Origin: CAYRNY01 sp964425755
GTDB taxonomy: Bacteria > Chloroflexota > Anaerolineae > Aggregatilineales > Aggregatilineaceae
Reading direction: 5' to 3'
Assembly: GCA_964425755.1 (NCBI GenBank)
Contig: CAYRNY010000004.1
Span: 124,001-188,000, forward strand
DNA length: 64,000 nt
Shown here piece by piece: positions 1 through 8,886 of this stretch. The notes under the pieces were generated by a model, which did not search any database, was not told the origin of the DNA, and worked only from the letters and a program-made list of their open reading frames with translations. A program made the position numbers and the translations under genes. The stretch's first letter is position 1, and the number at the start of each line of letters is the position of its first letter.

Positions 1-157
1 AGCAGGATGATGTTATTCCGAAGCTTGGTTGAAGAATTGGATGTTTCTTGCATGTATCCTACCGTGTCGTGTTTTATCCGGACGGGCGACTCAGCGGGTT
101 AGCGCGATGTGTGTTTTGCGGCGTATTCGTGCTGCCGGCCACCAGCTTGTGACGGCA

Positions 158-2857
158 TCAGTTGGCTGATTTCCGGCGGCTGCGCAGGGCTTCCGGCCCG
201 CCATGACGCGCCTTCTGCAGCCACTGGCTGACCGCGCTCTGGCTGACCCCTAGCGTTGCGGCGATTTCCTTCTGCTTCCAGCCTTGTTTCTTCAGTTCCC
301 ATGCCCGCAACCGGCGCGCTTCTTGCCAGTCTTGCGCGTGCTCGACTTCCCACCCCAGCACATCGGGATCGGGCCGGAAGTGATACACGGTCAGCAAGAT
401 GATCGTCAGGACCCCGGCACTGATGATCATACCCCCTAGAAAGACGAGTAGCGGTATACCATTCAGCGGCAGCTCGCCGTTAAGCGACAACAAGCTTGAA
501 TTCCGGTCCGCTGTCACGGGAGGCTCCACGCGCACCGTGCGGTCGATCAGTACCTCGTCGTGCAGATTGCCCAGCACGTCAACAAGTTCCACCTTGACAA
601 AGACGGTCCAGTCACCGGATTCGGGCGGTGCCCACTGCGTTGAGACCGTCTGCACGGAAGCGCCCCGCGTAGTCAGGTATTCCTCAGCGATCGTTTCAAC
701 GACGCCGTCATGAACGACGGAAAACAACACGTTGAGATTCAGGTCTTGCACCAGGCCGCATGTCGCCAGATCTACCTGCAGCTTCGATGGGACCAGGGAC
801 GCGACGGTGTCTGGGACTAACACAACCCCGTCCGACTGTACGGCCAGCCCCGGGCACGCGATCGCGGTAGCGGACCACGCGCCGTTGTATTCAACCCGGT
901 AATGGCCGGGGTTCGGTTTCCCGACCAGCGCCAGGCTTTCGTTCGACTGCCATTTGAATTCCGGCAGGACGTTGAGCACGAAGTCGAAACCGGACGCGGT
1001 GAGGCGGAAGTCGGTCAGGACGGCACCGGTCATGTGATACGTCTGGCCGGGAAACTGAGCCAGCATGGTCTGGAAATCGTTGGGCGCGATGTCACCGCTG
1101 GCTGCTTCCAGAAAGTCGCCCAGCTTTTGCCAGTCAGCATGTGAGCGCGGCGGCAGCGTGGTGAACGTGGACCGGGGCGTCCGGCCTTGCCTTATCCTGA
1201 CCGTGTCGCCTTCCGCCAGGATGATGAAATCATCGGTCTGATACAGGGTCTTGCGCGGGTAGTCGGACACCAGGTAGGACCACTGGTCGATGTAGGGGTC
1301 ATCATCCAGGTTGTGATAGGCGATAACCCTGTTATTGCCCAGATTCCACAGTCCCTCTTGTGCCCCGTACAAGTGCAGCTTGCCGTCGACCGGGCTGAAA
1401 TAGATGCGCGGAACGTCGCGATAATTGACGTTGTATTCACCGCGCATACCTTCATCAATCGTCGTGTAATCGTGTTCCGGCAGATCAGAGCTTACACCGG
1501 GGATATAGCGGTGCATCAGGTTCCACGAGGGTCCCCAGACGTAGATCCCCTCGCTGGTCCAGTAGGCTGGCACCACGTCTTCGACGGCCACAAACGCGGC
1601 AACATCCCAGGTCCGTTCGGTGACCCAATACGGGAACTCGTCATAAGGGATGGTCTGCACGGTGAAGTCGGGAAATTCGACCGTCTCGTTGATTTGATAG
1701 CTGCCGATCAGGTCGACCTTGTAATCCCAGGAACGGTTGTTGTCCTGGTCCCAGGAATAGCGAATATTGTTGATCGCATTGGGGTAGCGTCCCCAGAACA
1801 GGAGCCGCTCTTCGGGCACATAGGGCGCGTCAAAAGCGTAATCCCCGTCGTATGCCCCGAAATACTCGGAGCGGATCTGAAGTTCGGGATAGGAATCAGC
1901 ATCCTGGGCCAGATCGTAGAAGGCGAACGGGTTCTCGAAATTGGCATATGTAGCGCCGTCCGGCCCGAAGCGGCTGTTGGAATAGATGAACCAGTTCGAG
2001 TCATTCCACCGCGACGCGACGAATTCCCCAACATGGGTGATGCGGCTCCCTTGCCAGTCGATGTGAATGGGGGGAATGCTTTTGCCATACGGCTTGGAGA
2101 TCCCGCTGCCGGTGGCCCCTAAGAACGGCCAGAAAATCGACCCTTCGATGTCGGCTTCATTGTCGGCGGCGTTCACCATCAGATGGGTCAGGGGATGATT
2201 ACCGTAACGCGGTGCCTGGACGAGCTGGTAGTTGGGCCGCCCGTCACGGTCGGTGTCGCGCACCTCCATCGTGTAGTCGACGAGCCCGTCATTCCGCAAC
2301 TGCGCGAGATAGAACAGCTCGGCAGCGAAGGCCGCGATCACCGGCCCGTCGATTTCGATGTCGAGATTGAAATTGACCGTGTCGCCGTCGCGCCACCACC
2401 CATCAGGTGCAGTGACGCGAACCGTCCAGAACTCGCTTTCCGTTACCCGGAATTCGCCGTCTTCGATCACGTGGCTTACATGGTCGTCAACACCGTGATC
2501 GTCATACAGATCGGCGACAAGCGCGTCGCCTACGCGATGAAAATGGATGATCAGGTTGGCTTTACCGTCACCCCCCGCGTCGAAGACCCAGATTTCGTTT
2601 TCGAAATTCACGGCGTCATGCCATGTGTCGCTCTTGCGCATGGTGCCGTCCAGATCGTAGACGGTGACCCTGTCGGATTCACTGCCTGCAAACGGGCACG
2701 TGATGATCGCCCGGTTCAGTGCGTTGGTGCCGAAGTTGCGCTCGAAGCTGATCAAGCACCGGTCAGGCGATTGAGCGACGGCGACCGGGACCTGTAGCAG
2801 CAGGAGCAACACGAGGCCCAGCAACAGTTTAGTGAAGTTTCGCGCGATTGGATGCAT
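158..2857 (-). CDS. Secreted membrane-anchored protein with cytoplasmic helix-turn-helix tail
   Basis: This 899-residue protein has an N-terminal signal peptide (LLLGLVLLLLLQVPVAVAQ, about residues 11-29). A large, mostly beta-rich extracytoplasmic region rich in D, Y and W (about 30-795) follows. One transmembrane segment sits at about 803-827, and a basic cytoplasmic tail of 72 residues closes the protein. The tail holds a helix-turn-helix (EIAATLGVSQSAVSQWLQKA, about 865-884) of the kind found at the N-terminus of IS630-type transposases. I do not recognise the external domain. It is the last gene of the glycan locus, its start overlaps the flippase gene by 29 bases, and an AAGGA ribosome site precedes the ATG. 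The inferred role is a membrane-tethered DNA-binding sensor, or a surface protein that has picked up an HTH tail. The function is unproven. Confidence 0.85.
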   Translation of the reverse strand: MHPIARNFTKLLLGLVLLLLLQVPVAVAQSPDRCLISFERNFGTNALNRAIITCPFAGSESDRVTVYDLDGTMRKSDTWHDAVNFENEIWVFDAGGDGKANLIIHFHRVGDALVADLYDDHGVDDHVSHVIEDGEFRVTESEFWTVRVTAPDGWWRDGDTVNFNLDIEIDGPVIAAFAAELFYLAQLRNDGLVDYTMEVRDTDRDGRPNYQLVQAPRYGNHPLTHLMVNAADNEADIEGSIFWPFLGATGSGISKPYGKSIPPIHIDWQGSRITHVGEFVASRWNDSNWFIYSNSRFGPDGATYANFENPFAFYDLAQDADSYPELQIRSEYFGAYDGDYAFDAPYVPEERLLFWGRYPNAINNIRYSWDQDNNRSWDYKVDLIGSYQINETVEFPDFTVQTIPYDEFPYWVTERTWDVAAFVAVEDVVPAYWTSEGIYVWGPSWNLMHRYIPGVSSDLPEHDYTTIDEGMRGEYNVNYRDVPRIYFSPVDGKLHLYGAQEGLWNLGNNRVIAYHNLDDDPYIDQWSYLVSDYPRKTLYQTDDFIILAEGDTVRIRQGRTPRSTFTTLPPRSHADWQKLGDFLEAASGDIAPNDFQTMLAQFPGQTYHMTGAVLTDFRLTASGFDFVLNVLPEFKWQSNESLALVGKPNPGHYRVEYNGAWSATAIACPGLAVQSDGVVLVPDTVASLVPSKLQVDLATCGLVQDLNLNVLFSVVHDGVVETIAEEYLTTRGASVQTVSTQWAPPESGDWTVFVKVELVDVLGNLHDEVLIDRTVRVEPPVTADRNSSLLSLNGELPLNGIPLLVFLGGMIISAGVLTIILLTVYHFRPDPDVLGWEVEHAQDWQEARRLRAWELKKQGWKQKEIAATLGVSQSAVSQWLQKARHGGPEALRSRRKSAN

Positions 2858-4337
2858 AATGTAACGTCCTTAAGACAGACTGTCGCTCGTCGGTGTGCAG
2901 TAAAAGAACAAAGCTGGCGATGAAGAACAATGGCAGCCCGAACAGCGTGCCAAAGATGGCCGTCGTCCACATCGAATCGGCCCCGGCATAACCGGCCACC
3001 AACCGGCCAGCGCCTAACGTCGTATATGCGATCAACAAGGCGAGCGCCATGTAGAATGGCCCGGCCTGCACGGGGATATCACGCTGGATGATGTTCCGGA
3101 TAAGGATCAGCCCTAACACGCTGGTGAGCACATACGTCAACGGGACCCCGAGCAGGATCGCGTCTTGCCCAAACGCCGAACTGATCAACGTGCCCGCAAA
3201 AACCAGGCCGTTAAGCACAATCAACACGAGCGAAGCGTCGCGTGTCTTGTGCAGTGCGAACGATGCAAAGTTATAAATCGGCAGAATCAGCGACAACACC
3301 AACAACGGCGAGAGAATGATCAGCGGCAGCCTGGATGCAGTGTAGGCTTCCGGGTACAGCACGAAGACGATCACGTCCGCGAAGACAGCCACACCCCCCG
3401 CAGCCAGCGCAAAGACGACGCTGAACCCCCTGAAGAACTGGTCGATCCATTCGGCGGCATCGTGTCTCTGGTGCGCCGCCAGCATCCGGACCAGATCGGG
3501 ATAATACACGGCGGTCACCAGCAGCAAGCCCAACTGCGACGGCATGGTGATGATCGAAAACGGCGCGTTGAAGAACGCCGAAGCTTCGAACAGCTCAAGC
3601 TGGCTCAGCGTGATCACGCCGATGGCGTTGTAAAGCTGGTTCAGCAACCCAAAGACGAACAGGCTCATCACCATCGGCAACACGCCCAGCACGTAGGACT
3701 TGGACAGGTACGCTTTGCGGGGAAACGCCACATAGCGCCGCAAATACACCAGACAGATCGCTACGACCCCGGCAAACGACACGACGTAGCTGACGTACAC
3801 CAGCGGCGGGTCAACCTGGCCCAGGATATACGCGGCGATGACCAACAGCACCAGCAGGCTGGGCTGCAAAAACGTCGCCAGGATCACCAGCAGTTTCGCT
3901 TTGAGTCCTTGCGCGATGGCGAAGATGAAGTCGAAAATCGACGCCAGGAAGCCGGTCAGCGCGGCCCAGACGAAAATGGCGTCCTGGTTGATGATGCTGA
4001 GCATGGACAGGACCACCAGAAGGCCCAACCCCGTGCTCGCCCGCAAAGCCCCTAGCGAGTAGATGCTCGTGTTGACGCCCTCAGTATTGCGCTCCCCGGC
4101 ATAACGCGACACATCCTCGATGACCTTCGCGCCCAGCCCGACCGTGCCAAAGAACCGCGCCAGGGCGAAAATGCGCAGAAAATAGCTGATCTTGCCGTAC
4201 TCAACCGGCGTGACGATGCGCACGATGATCAGGCCCGCGCCAATGTTGAGCGCCATCGAGAACAGGCTGGCGAGAAAAAGCCCGGTGGACCTGAAGCCCA
4301 GCACGCGTCTTGCACCGCTGGCGATGTAACTAACCAT
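2829..4337 (-). CDS. Wzx/MATE-type polysaccharide flippase
   Basis: This 502-residue integral membrane protein has about 12-14 hydrophobic segments and almost no soluble domain. It starts with the amphipathic-then-hydrophobic N-terminus typical of the O-antigen/teichoic-acid flippase superfamily (RFXTGLFLASLFSMALNIGAG-like, with residues 16-36 forming the first helix). Members move lipid-linked repeat units across the cytoplasmic membrane. It lies among glycosyltransferases, overlaps the upstream GT4 gene by 8 bases, and is translated in the same operon, which fits export of the glycan these enzymes build. No polymerase (Wzy) is obvious next to it. The substrate cannot be read from the sequence. 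Confidence 0.88.
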   Translation of the reverse strand: MVSYIASGARRVLGFRSTGLFLASLFSMALNIGAGLIIVRIVTPVEYGKISYFLRIFALARFFGTVGLGAKVIEDVSRYAGERNTEGVNTSIYSLGALRASTGLGLLVVLSMLSIINQDAIFVWAALTGFLASIFDFIFAIAQGLKAKLLVILATFLQPSLLVLLVIAAYILGQVDPPLVYVSYVVSFAGVVAICLVYLRRYVAFPRKAYLSKSYVLGVLPMVMSLFVFGLLNQLYNAIGVITLSQLELFEASAFFNAPFSIITMPSQLGLLLVTAVYYPDLVRMLAAHQRHDAAEWIDQFFRGFSVVFALAAGGVAVFADVIVFVLYPEAYTASRLPLIILSPLLVLSLILPIYNFASFALHKTRDASLVLIVLNGLVFAGTLISSAFGQDAILLGVPLTYVLTSVLGLILIRNIIQRDIPVQAGPFYMALALLIAYTTLGAGRLVAGYAGADSMWTTAIFGTLFGLPLFFIASFVLLLHTDERQSVLRTLHYASNRAKLH

Positions 4338-5490
4338 CGGCGCGATTCCGTTCGCTCAGGCTTGGCTGGTACATTTCGTCACGCGTGCGCGCGGCGATGG
4401 CCTGCCAGTTGAGCGTCTGGCGTGCCAGCGCGTAGCCCGCAGCGCGCCATTGCGCCGCCTGGGGGGATGTCAGCGCCTGTTCGAGCTTGTGCTGTAGATC
4501 GTCCGCATCGCCGGGGGTGAACAACAGGCCGGTACGCTCGTGCTGCACCAGGTCGGGAATCCCGCCGACCTGCGCGCCGACGACCAGCACCTTGCAAGCC
4601 AGCGCTTCGAGCACAATACGCCCCAGCGGTTCCGTGCGCGACGGGACCACGAGAATCTCGCTTGCGGAGTAGTAAACCGGCAGGTTGTACTTATCCACCC
4701 AGCCGTGGAAGGTGATCGCGCCGCCGTCAATCTGCTGCGCCAACGCCTCGTAAGTTTGTCGCTCTTTGCCGTCTCCCACGATGTGCAGTTCCAGGTCCGG
4801 GAACTGCTGCACCAGGTGCCCGAACGCCGTGAGCAGCAGGTCAACGCCTTTTTCCTTGGACAGGCGCCCGACAAAGAGCAACCGCCGCCGGTCAGACGAC
4901 CAATCAAGCTGCTCGCGCGCGTCCTCAATCGGGTGAAACGCATCGGTTACACCGTAGGGGAACACGCTGATCTTTCCGGGGGCGGCCCCGGTGGTCTCCC
5001 ACCAGGCTCCCATATCGCTGCTGATCGCGTTGATCCGCGCGCAGCGGCGCGCCGAAATACGCGCCGACACCTTCAGCGCCGCCGTCATCGACCAGTCGAA
5101 CGGGTTGGAGCCGCTGTGAATGCGCTCGTAGATATTGCCCGGCGTGGTCAAGATCACCGGCACGCGGGTGCGCAGGCAGAAGTACGCCGTCGAGAGATAC
5201 TCCGGCGCGTGCACGATGTCGGCGTCTGGTATCTCGCGGCGGATGACCTGCCATCCCTTGTGGATGATCAGCAAGTGCCCCACCACGTTACGGTAGTTGA
5301 TCGGCGGCAACGAAAACGTATGAATGGCGACATTGGCCGGGCCGGTGGTACCTTCAGGGTACGGCCCCACGACGTGGACTTCTTCGCCCAGCCCGGCAAG
5401 CCCCTGCGCCAACTCCCAGACCACGTCGCTGAGACCGCTGGTGCCGGGCTTATCTTGTTCGAAGACGTAATCAAACAGCACGATTTTCAT
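4330..5490 (-). CDS. GT4-family glycosyltransferase
   Basis: The protein has 386 residues with the two-Rossmann GT-B layout. The N-terminal half begins MKIVLFDYVFEQDKPGTSG, with the early glycine-rich acceptor-side motif. The C-terminal half carries LLFVGRLSKEKGVDLLLTAF and the donor-binding signature ILVVPSRTEPLGRIVLEALA (an E-x7-E type motif), then a GGIPDLV segment. These are hallmarks of retaining GT4 enzymes that use nucleotide sugars. It sits between another GT4 gene and the flippase, overlapping each by a few bases, so it is part of the surface-glycan operon. The donor and acceptor are not predictable. Confidence 0.9.
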   Translation of the reverse strand: MKIVLFDYVFEQDKPGTSGLSDVVWELAQGLAGLGEEVHVVGPYPEGTTGPANVAIHTFSLPPINYRNVVGHLLIIHKGWQVIRREIPDADIVHAPEYLSTAYFCLRTRVPVILTTPGNIYERIHSGSNPFDWSMTAALKVSARISARRCARINAISSDMGAWWETTGAAPGKISVFPYGVTDAFHPIEDAREQLDWSSDRRRLLFVGRLSKEKGVDLLLTAFGHLVQQFPDLELHIVGDGKERQTYEALAQQIDGGAITFHGWVDKYNLPVYYSASEILVVPSRTEPLGRIVLEALACKVLVVGAQVGGIPDLVQHERTGLLFTPGDADDLQHKLEQALTSPQAAQWRAAGYALARQTLNWQAIAARTRDEMYQPSLSERNRADG

Positions 5491-6620
5491 AGGGTATTCT
5501 TCAGTTCTTTGTAGGCTGCAAGGGTCTGTTTCGCCTGCTGGGTAACATCTAGCTGCTGCGCGCGTCGCAGGCTCAACCGGCTGAGGTCGTCCCGCAAATC
5601 GCGGTCACACAGCACGCGCCGCAACGCTTCCGCGAACGCGTCGCTATCGGTGGGGTCGACCAGGTACCCCGCTTCGCCGACCACTTCCGGAAGTGAGGCC
5701 GCATTCGCCGCGATGACCGGCGTCCCGCAGGCCATCGATTCGAGCGCCGGCAGGCCGAACCCCTCATACAACGACGGCATGACCGTGACGTCGGCGGCAT
5801 TGTAGAAAAGCGGCAGGTCTTCATCCGGCACGTGGTCCAGGAACCGCACGCGCCCGGTGATGCCAAGCTCGTCGATCAGCGCTTGCAGCTTCGCACGCTC
5901 GCTGGCAAAGTGCGGCGCGCCGACCTTGAGCAGCGTCACCTGCTGGACATCCCGGCACAACCGCGCAAACGCATGCAGCAGGGTGGGTAAATTCTTGCGC
6001 GGGTCTTCCGAGCCGACGTAAAGCACATATTGCTGCGCGGCGGGCAGATCGTACTTCGCCCGGAAATCATCACCGACCGCGACCGGGAAAAAGCGGTCCA
6101 GCTCAACCGCGCGGGGCACAACCCGGATCCGCTCTGCCGGATAGCCCAGGTGCTCCACGAGCGTTTGCCTGGTGTAGTCGGAGATCGCGATCACGGCATC
6201 TGCGCGGCGGATGCCGGCGATCGACAGCCGGTAAAACCACGCGTCAAGCGGGTGGCGGAACGTGTTCAACACGGGATCGGAGCGCACGATATACGGGATG
6301 ATGTCATGCACGGTCACGATCGCGGGGCGCATCGATTGGAACACCAACAGCGTCGCCAGTCCCTGGCTGGTGAGGTGGTACACATCAGCCGGGCCGAGGC
6401 GCGCGCGAACGGGATAAGAGTTGAAGAAGCGCACAAGGTCCAGCCCAAGCCAGCGCACCGGTTTTGCCAGCCGCGCCGGGAATGACGCGGGCTTCGCGAC
6501 GGTGACGTTGGCCTGCTGCGTCTCGCCCAGGCCCTCAACCAGGCTATCCTCGTAGCGCGACAGGCCGGTCGCCTGTGCGGTTGGTTTTGCGATCAATGTA
6601 ACTGCAAGCATGGTCACCAC
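5487..6620 (-). CDS. GT4-family glycosyltransferase
   Basis: This 377-residue GT-B glycosyltransferase has an N-terminal acceptor domain containing TVHDIIPYIV. The donor domain carries VLYVGSEDPRKNLPTLLHAF, and the signature VMPSLYEGFGLPALESMACG has the paired glutamates of the GT4 family. The wording of the motifs is closest to mannosyl/rhamnosyl-type GT4 enzymes in exopolysaccharide clusters. The stop overlaps the next gene by 4 bases (ATGA). The start shown overlaps the upstream GT2 gene by 7 bases; an in-frame ATG three codons later (at 6611) is an equally reasonable start. It acts in the cytoplasm on a lipid-linked glycan. Confidence 0.9.
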   Translation of the reverse strand: MVTMLAVTLIAKPTAQATGLSRYEDSLVEGLGETQQANVTVAKPASFPARLAKPVRWLGLDLVRFFNSYPVRARLGPADVYHLTSQGLATLLVFQSMRPAIVTVHDIIPYIVRSDPVLNTFRHPLDAWFYRLSIAGIRRADAVIAISDYTRQTLVEHLGYPAERIRVVPRAVELDRFFPVAVGDDFRAKYDLPAAQQYVLYVGSEDPRKNLPTLLHAFARLCRDVQQVTLLKVGAPHFASERAKLQALIDELGITGRVRFLDHVPDEDLPLFYNAADVTVMPSLYEGFGLPALESMACGTPVIAANAASLPEVVGEAGYLVDPTDSDAFAEALRRVLCDRDLRDDLSRLSLRRAQQLDVTQQAKQTLAAYKELKNTL

Positions 6621-7624
6621 CGTTTGCGCGTGCCGGGACGCAGATAATCCACCAGTGCCGCCGTCCAGGCGATGAAGTCAACCAACATAAAAACCGGCAG
6701 CCGCGCAGCTACCCCCGCGAGGTCGCGGTCGATGAACCGGCGGGCGAACCGCAGGTAACGCAGGCGCGCCGCTATGCCATAACCCAGCGCGGCCAGCCAC
6801 ACACCCAGACCCCACACCCGCGTGCGCGGGAACGTCAGGGGCCACAACAGCATGCCGGTCCCCATGAACATCGTGCGCAGCGCGGCGCGCACATCGTCCC
6901 AGCTCTGGAAGCGCGGGCCGTGCACCAGCAGGTTACGGATCCAGCGCGACTGCTTGCGGATGTAGATCGCGAATGTGGCGGGGAAATCCGTTTCGACCGC
7001 GCTTTCGGGGACGTGCCGGATCGCGTAGTGTGCGGCGGACAGCTTCTTGGCAAGGAAGAAATCAGTACCGACCGGGACATCGTCCTCAAACGCGCCCACC
7101 GCTTCCAGCGCGCGCCGGGTGAGGGCGCAGTTCCGGCCCTGCAATCCGCGCACATAGGCGGGTGCCTGCTGGGTCACGAACAGTTCGATGCTCCATTGGT
7201 ACAGCACCCAGGGATCGCTGAGTTGTTGTTCCCGGGGTCTGAAGGTGCCTGACGCCGCCTCTGCACGCCCCTGTAGCAGCGGCTCCAGCGTGCGCTCAAA
7301 TGCGTCATCGCTGAGCAGGCAATCGGCATCCGTCAGAAAGATGATCTCGCCCGTCGCATGCGCCAACGCACGCTGCAAGGCCCGTTGTTTGCCCTCGCCG
7401 GGCTGCTGGGGCAGGACTGTGACGCTAGCCACTGCAAACTGTTCCGCAACGCCCAGCGTGCCGTCATCCCCGCCGGCGCAGAGCACAAGCTCTTTCGGGG
7501 CATAACGCAGCGCCCGGAACGAGCGAATGAACTCGGCGACGTGCGGCGCTTCATTCCACGCCGCGACCAGAACACTGACTTTGGCCGGGGTGTCGTTGGT
7601 AGGATGGGCAGAAAACAGTCTCAT
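6614..7624 (-). CDS. GT2-family glycosyltransferase with C-terminal membrane segment
   Basis: The protein is 336 residues from the chosen ATG (MRLFSAHPTNDTPAKVSVLV). The reading frame extends 47 codons further upstream, but that part is cysteine-rich with no homology-like character, so I discard it. It has a GT-A fold: VSVLVAAWNEAPHVAEFI at the N-terminus, EIIFLTDADCLL with the DxD-type metal/nucleotide site, and a QSRWIRN segment near residue 235 resembling the QxxRW motif of processive or acceptor-binding GT2 enzymes. Hydrophobic helices follow near the C-terminus, suggesting membrane association. It lies 61 bases downstream of the GT-C-like gene in the same operon. Confidence 0.87.
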   Translation of the reverse strand: MRLFSAHPTNDTPAKVSVLVAAWNEAPHVAEFIRSFRALRYAPKELVLCAGGDDGTLGVAEQFAVASVTVLPQQPGEGKQRALQRALAHATGEIIFLTDADCLLSDDAFERTLEPLLQGRAEAASGTFRPREQQLSDPWVLYQWSIELFVTQQAPAYVRGLQGRNCALTRRALEAVGAFEDDVPVGTDFFLAKKLSAAHYAIRHVPESAVETDFPATFAIYIRKQSRWIRNLLVHGPRFQSWDDVRAALRTMFMGTGMLLWPLTFPRTRVWGLGVWLAALGYGIAARLRYLRFARRFIDRDLAGVAARLPVFMLVDFIAWTAALVDYLRPGTRKRW

Positions 7625-7685
7625 GAGCACCAGCTTTAGCAACCGGCAGGAGTACGCCGGCGGGCAGAAAGGCAGAGCATCCGGG

Positions 7686-8774
7686 CTATTCCGTCCAGAA
7701 GTACTTGGCCCAGTACAGCGATTGGAAGATGGACCCCGCGAAAAAGAGCAGCAGCAGCGGCACAAAGTACGGGCGCAGCCTGGGAATGAACCGGTCCAGG
7801 CCCAGCAAGACCAGCGGCAGGATCAGGGCCTGCCGCCCGACGTGCCAGTTCAGGAAGATGACCGCCCACCCCATGAACAGCAAGGGCACATAGCTCACAG
7901 CCGCGAACCAGAACAGGTCGCGCTCCTTGCGCAGCCAGTACACGCACAGCCCGAGGAAAGCGAACAGTCCCAGATTCGCGATCTGGTTGAGGACGAGAAA
8001 CCACGGCGGCACGTGGTCTTGATCGGCAGGCGACAGTAACAGGCGCACCGCTTCCCCGATCGACGTGCCGAGATTCGAGCGCGAGGTTTCCGATTCCGGG
8101 TGCACCATGAAGAGCAGGTCGTCCCAGTAGATGCCCAACGCGAGGTAATACAGCGCGGCGGGCAGCACGGACAGCGCAAGCGGCCAGGATTTTCGCGGTC
8201 CCCGCTTTATGGTGTAGATCAGGATCAAGGCCGCGACGGGAAAGATCGCGATCTCCTTCGCCAGCACCGCCAGGGCACACCAGAGCGTCGCCTGCCATAC
8301 GTTCTGCTGCAAAATGAGCGCGTAGTACCCGGCGAGCAGCAGTGCGACCATTACCGGCTCGGTATAGCCCAGGTGCGCGCTCGCGAACACGTACGGGACC
8401 GCCGCGAAAATGAGTGTCAGCTCGAACGGGTGGCGGGTATAGTGGCGCGCGATCATGTAAAACAGGACGGCGGCGACCGAAACCGCCAGGATATCGAGGA
8501 GAAAAAAGCCCAGGTACGGATTCCAACTAAAGAACAGGTAAACCGTCATCGGCAGCAGAATCCGGCGATACTTGTTGGGCGAAAAGACTGGCTGCTCAGG
8601 GAACGGATCCCGCGCGATATCAAAGTATGCGTTGGCATCCCCCATGCTCAGCTCGGAGTAGTATTCATAGGGGACGATGAGGTTTAGCGGAATCTGCAAC
8701 AGCAGGTGCAGCACCAGGCTGATTGCAAAGATCTTCACGGGAACTGATGTCATGCGTAACGTGACAGTTGTCAT
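7686..8774 (-). CDS. Polytopic membrane protein, probable GT-C glycosyltransferase
   Basis: This 362-residue protein has about 9-10 transmembrane helices. The first external loop contains an acidic motif (SMGDANAYFDIARDPFPEQP), and the rest resembles GT-C enzymes (GT39/GT87-like) that use polyprenyl-phosphate sugars on the outer face of the membrane. The polyprenyl-phosphate GT2 encoded in the same locus (gene ending at 14202) could supply such a donor. A TAGGTG site lies about 6 bases before the ATG. The family assignment rests on topology and the loop motif only, so the exact reaction is unknown. A polymerase or ligase role is an alternative. Confidence 0.7.
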   Translation of the reverse strand: MTTVTLRMTSVPVKIFAISLVLHLLLQIPLNLIVPYEYYSELSMGDANAYFDIARDPFPEQPVFSPNKYRRILLPMTVYLFFSWNPYLGFFLLDILAVSVAAVLFYMIARHYTRHPFELTLIFAAVPYVFASAHLGYTEPVMVALLLAGYYALILQQNVWQATLWCALAVLAKEIAIFPVAALILIYTIKRGPRKSWPLALSVLPAALYYLALGIYWDDLLFMVHPESETSRSNLGTSIGEAVRLLLSPADQDHVPPWFLVLNQIANLGLFAFLGLCVYWLRKERDLFWFAAVSYVPLLFMGWAVIFLNWHVGRQALILPLVLLGLDRFIPRLRPYFVPLLLLFFAGSIFQSLYWAKYFWTE

Positions 8775-8886
8775 TCAATGCACCTAATGGGAACGATGAA
8801 AGCGATCCATGCCGGGCGATAAAGCTGTAATCACGTGCCTAAACGCGGTACGGCGCACGCGAGACCCCGGTCGCCGGTGGCGACGC

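Noticed and set aside
158..380. Possible IS630 insertion or transposase remnant
   Set aside because: Only the HTH part resembles a transposase; no DDE catalytic region, terminal inverted repeats or target duplication are visible, and the HTH is in frame with a signal-peptide and membrane-helix protein.
1187..2122. 311-codon plus-strand frame inside the 899-residue gene
   Set aside because: It is a compositional shadow in the opposite frame; no recognisable domain and no start signals.
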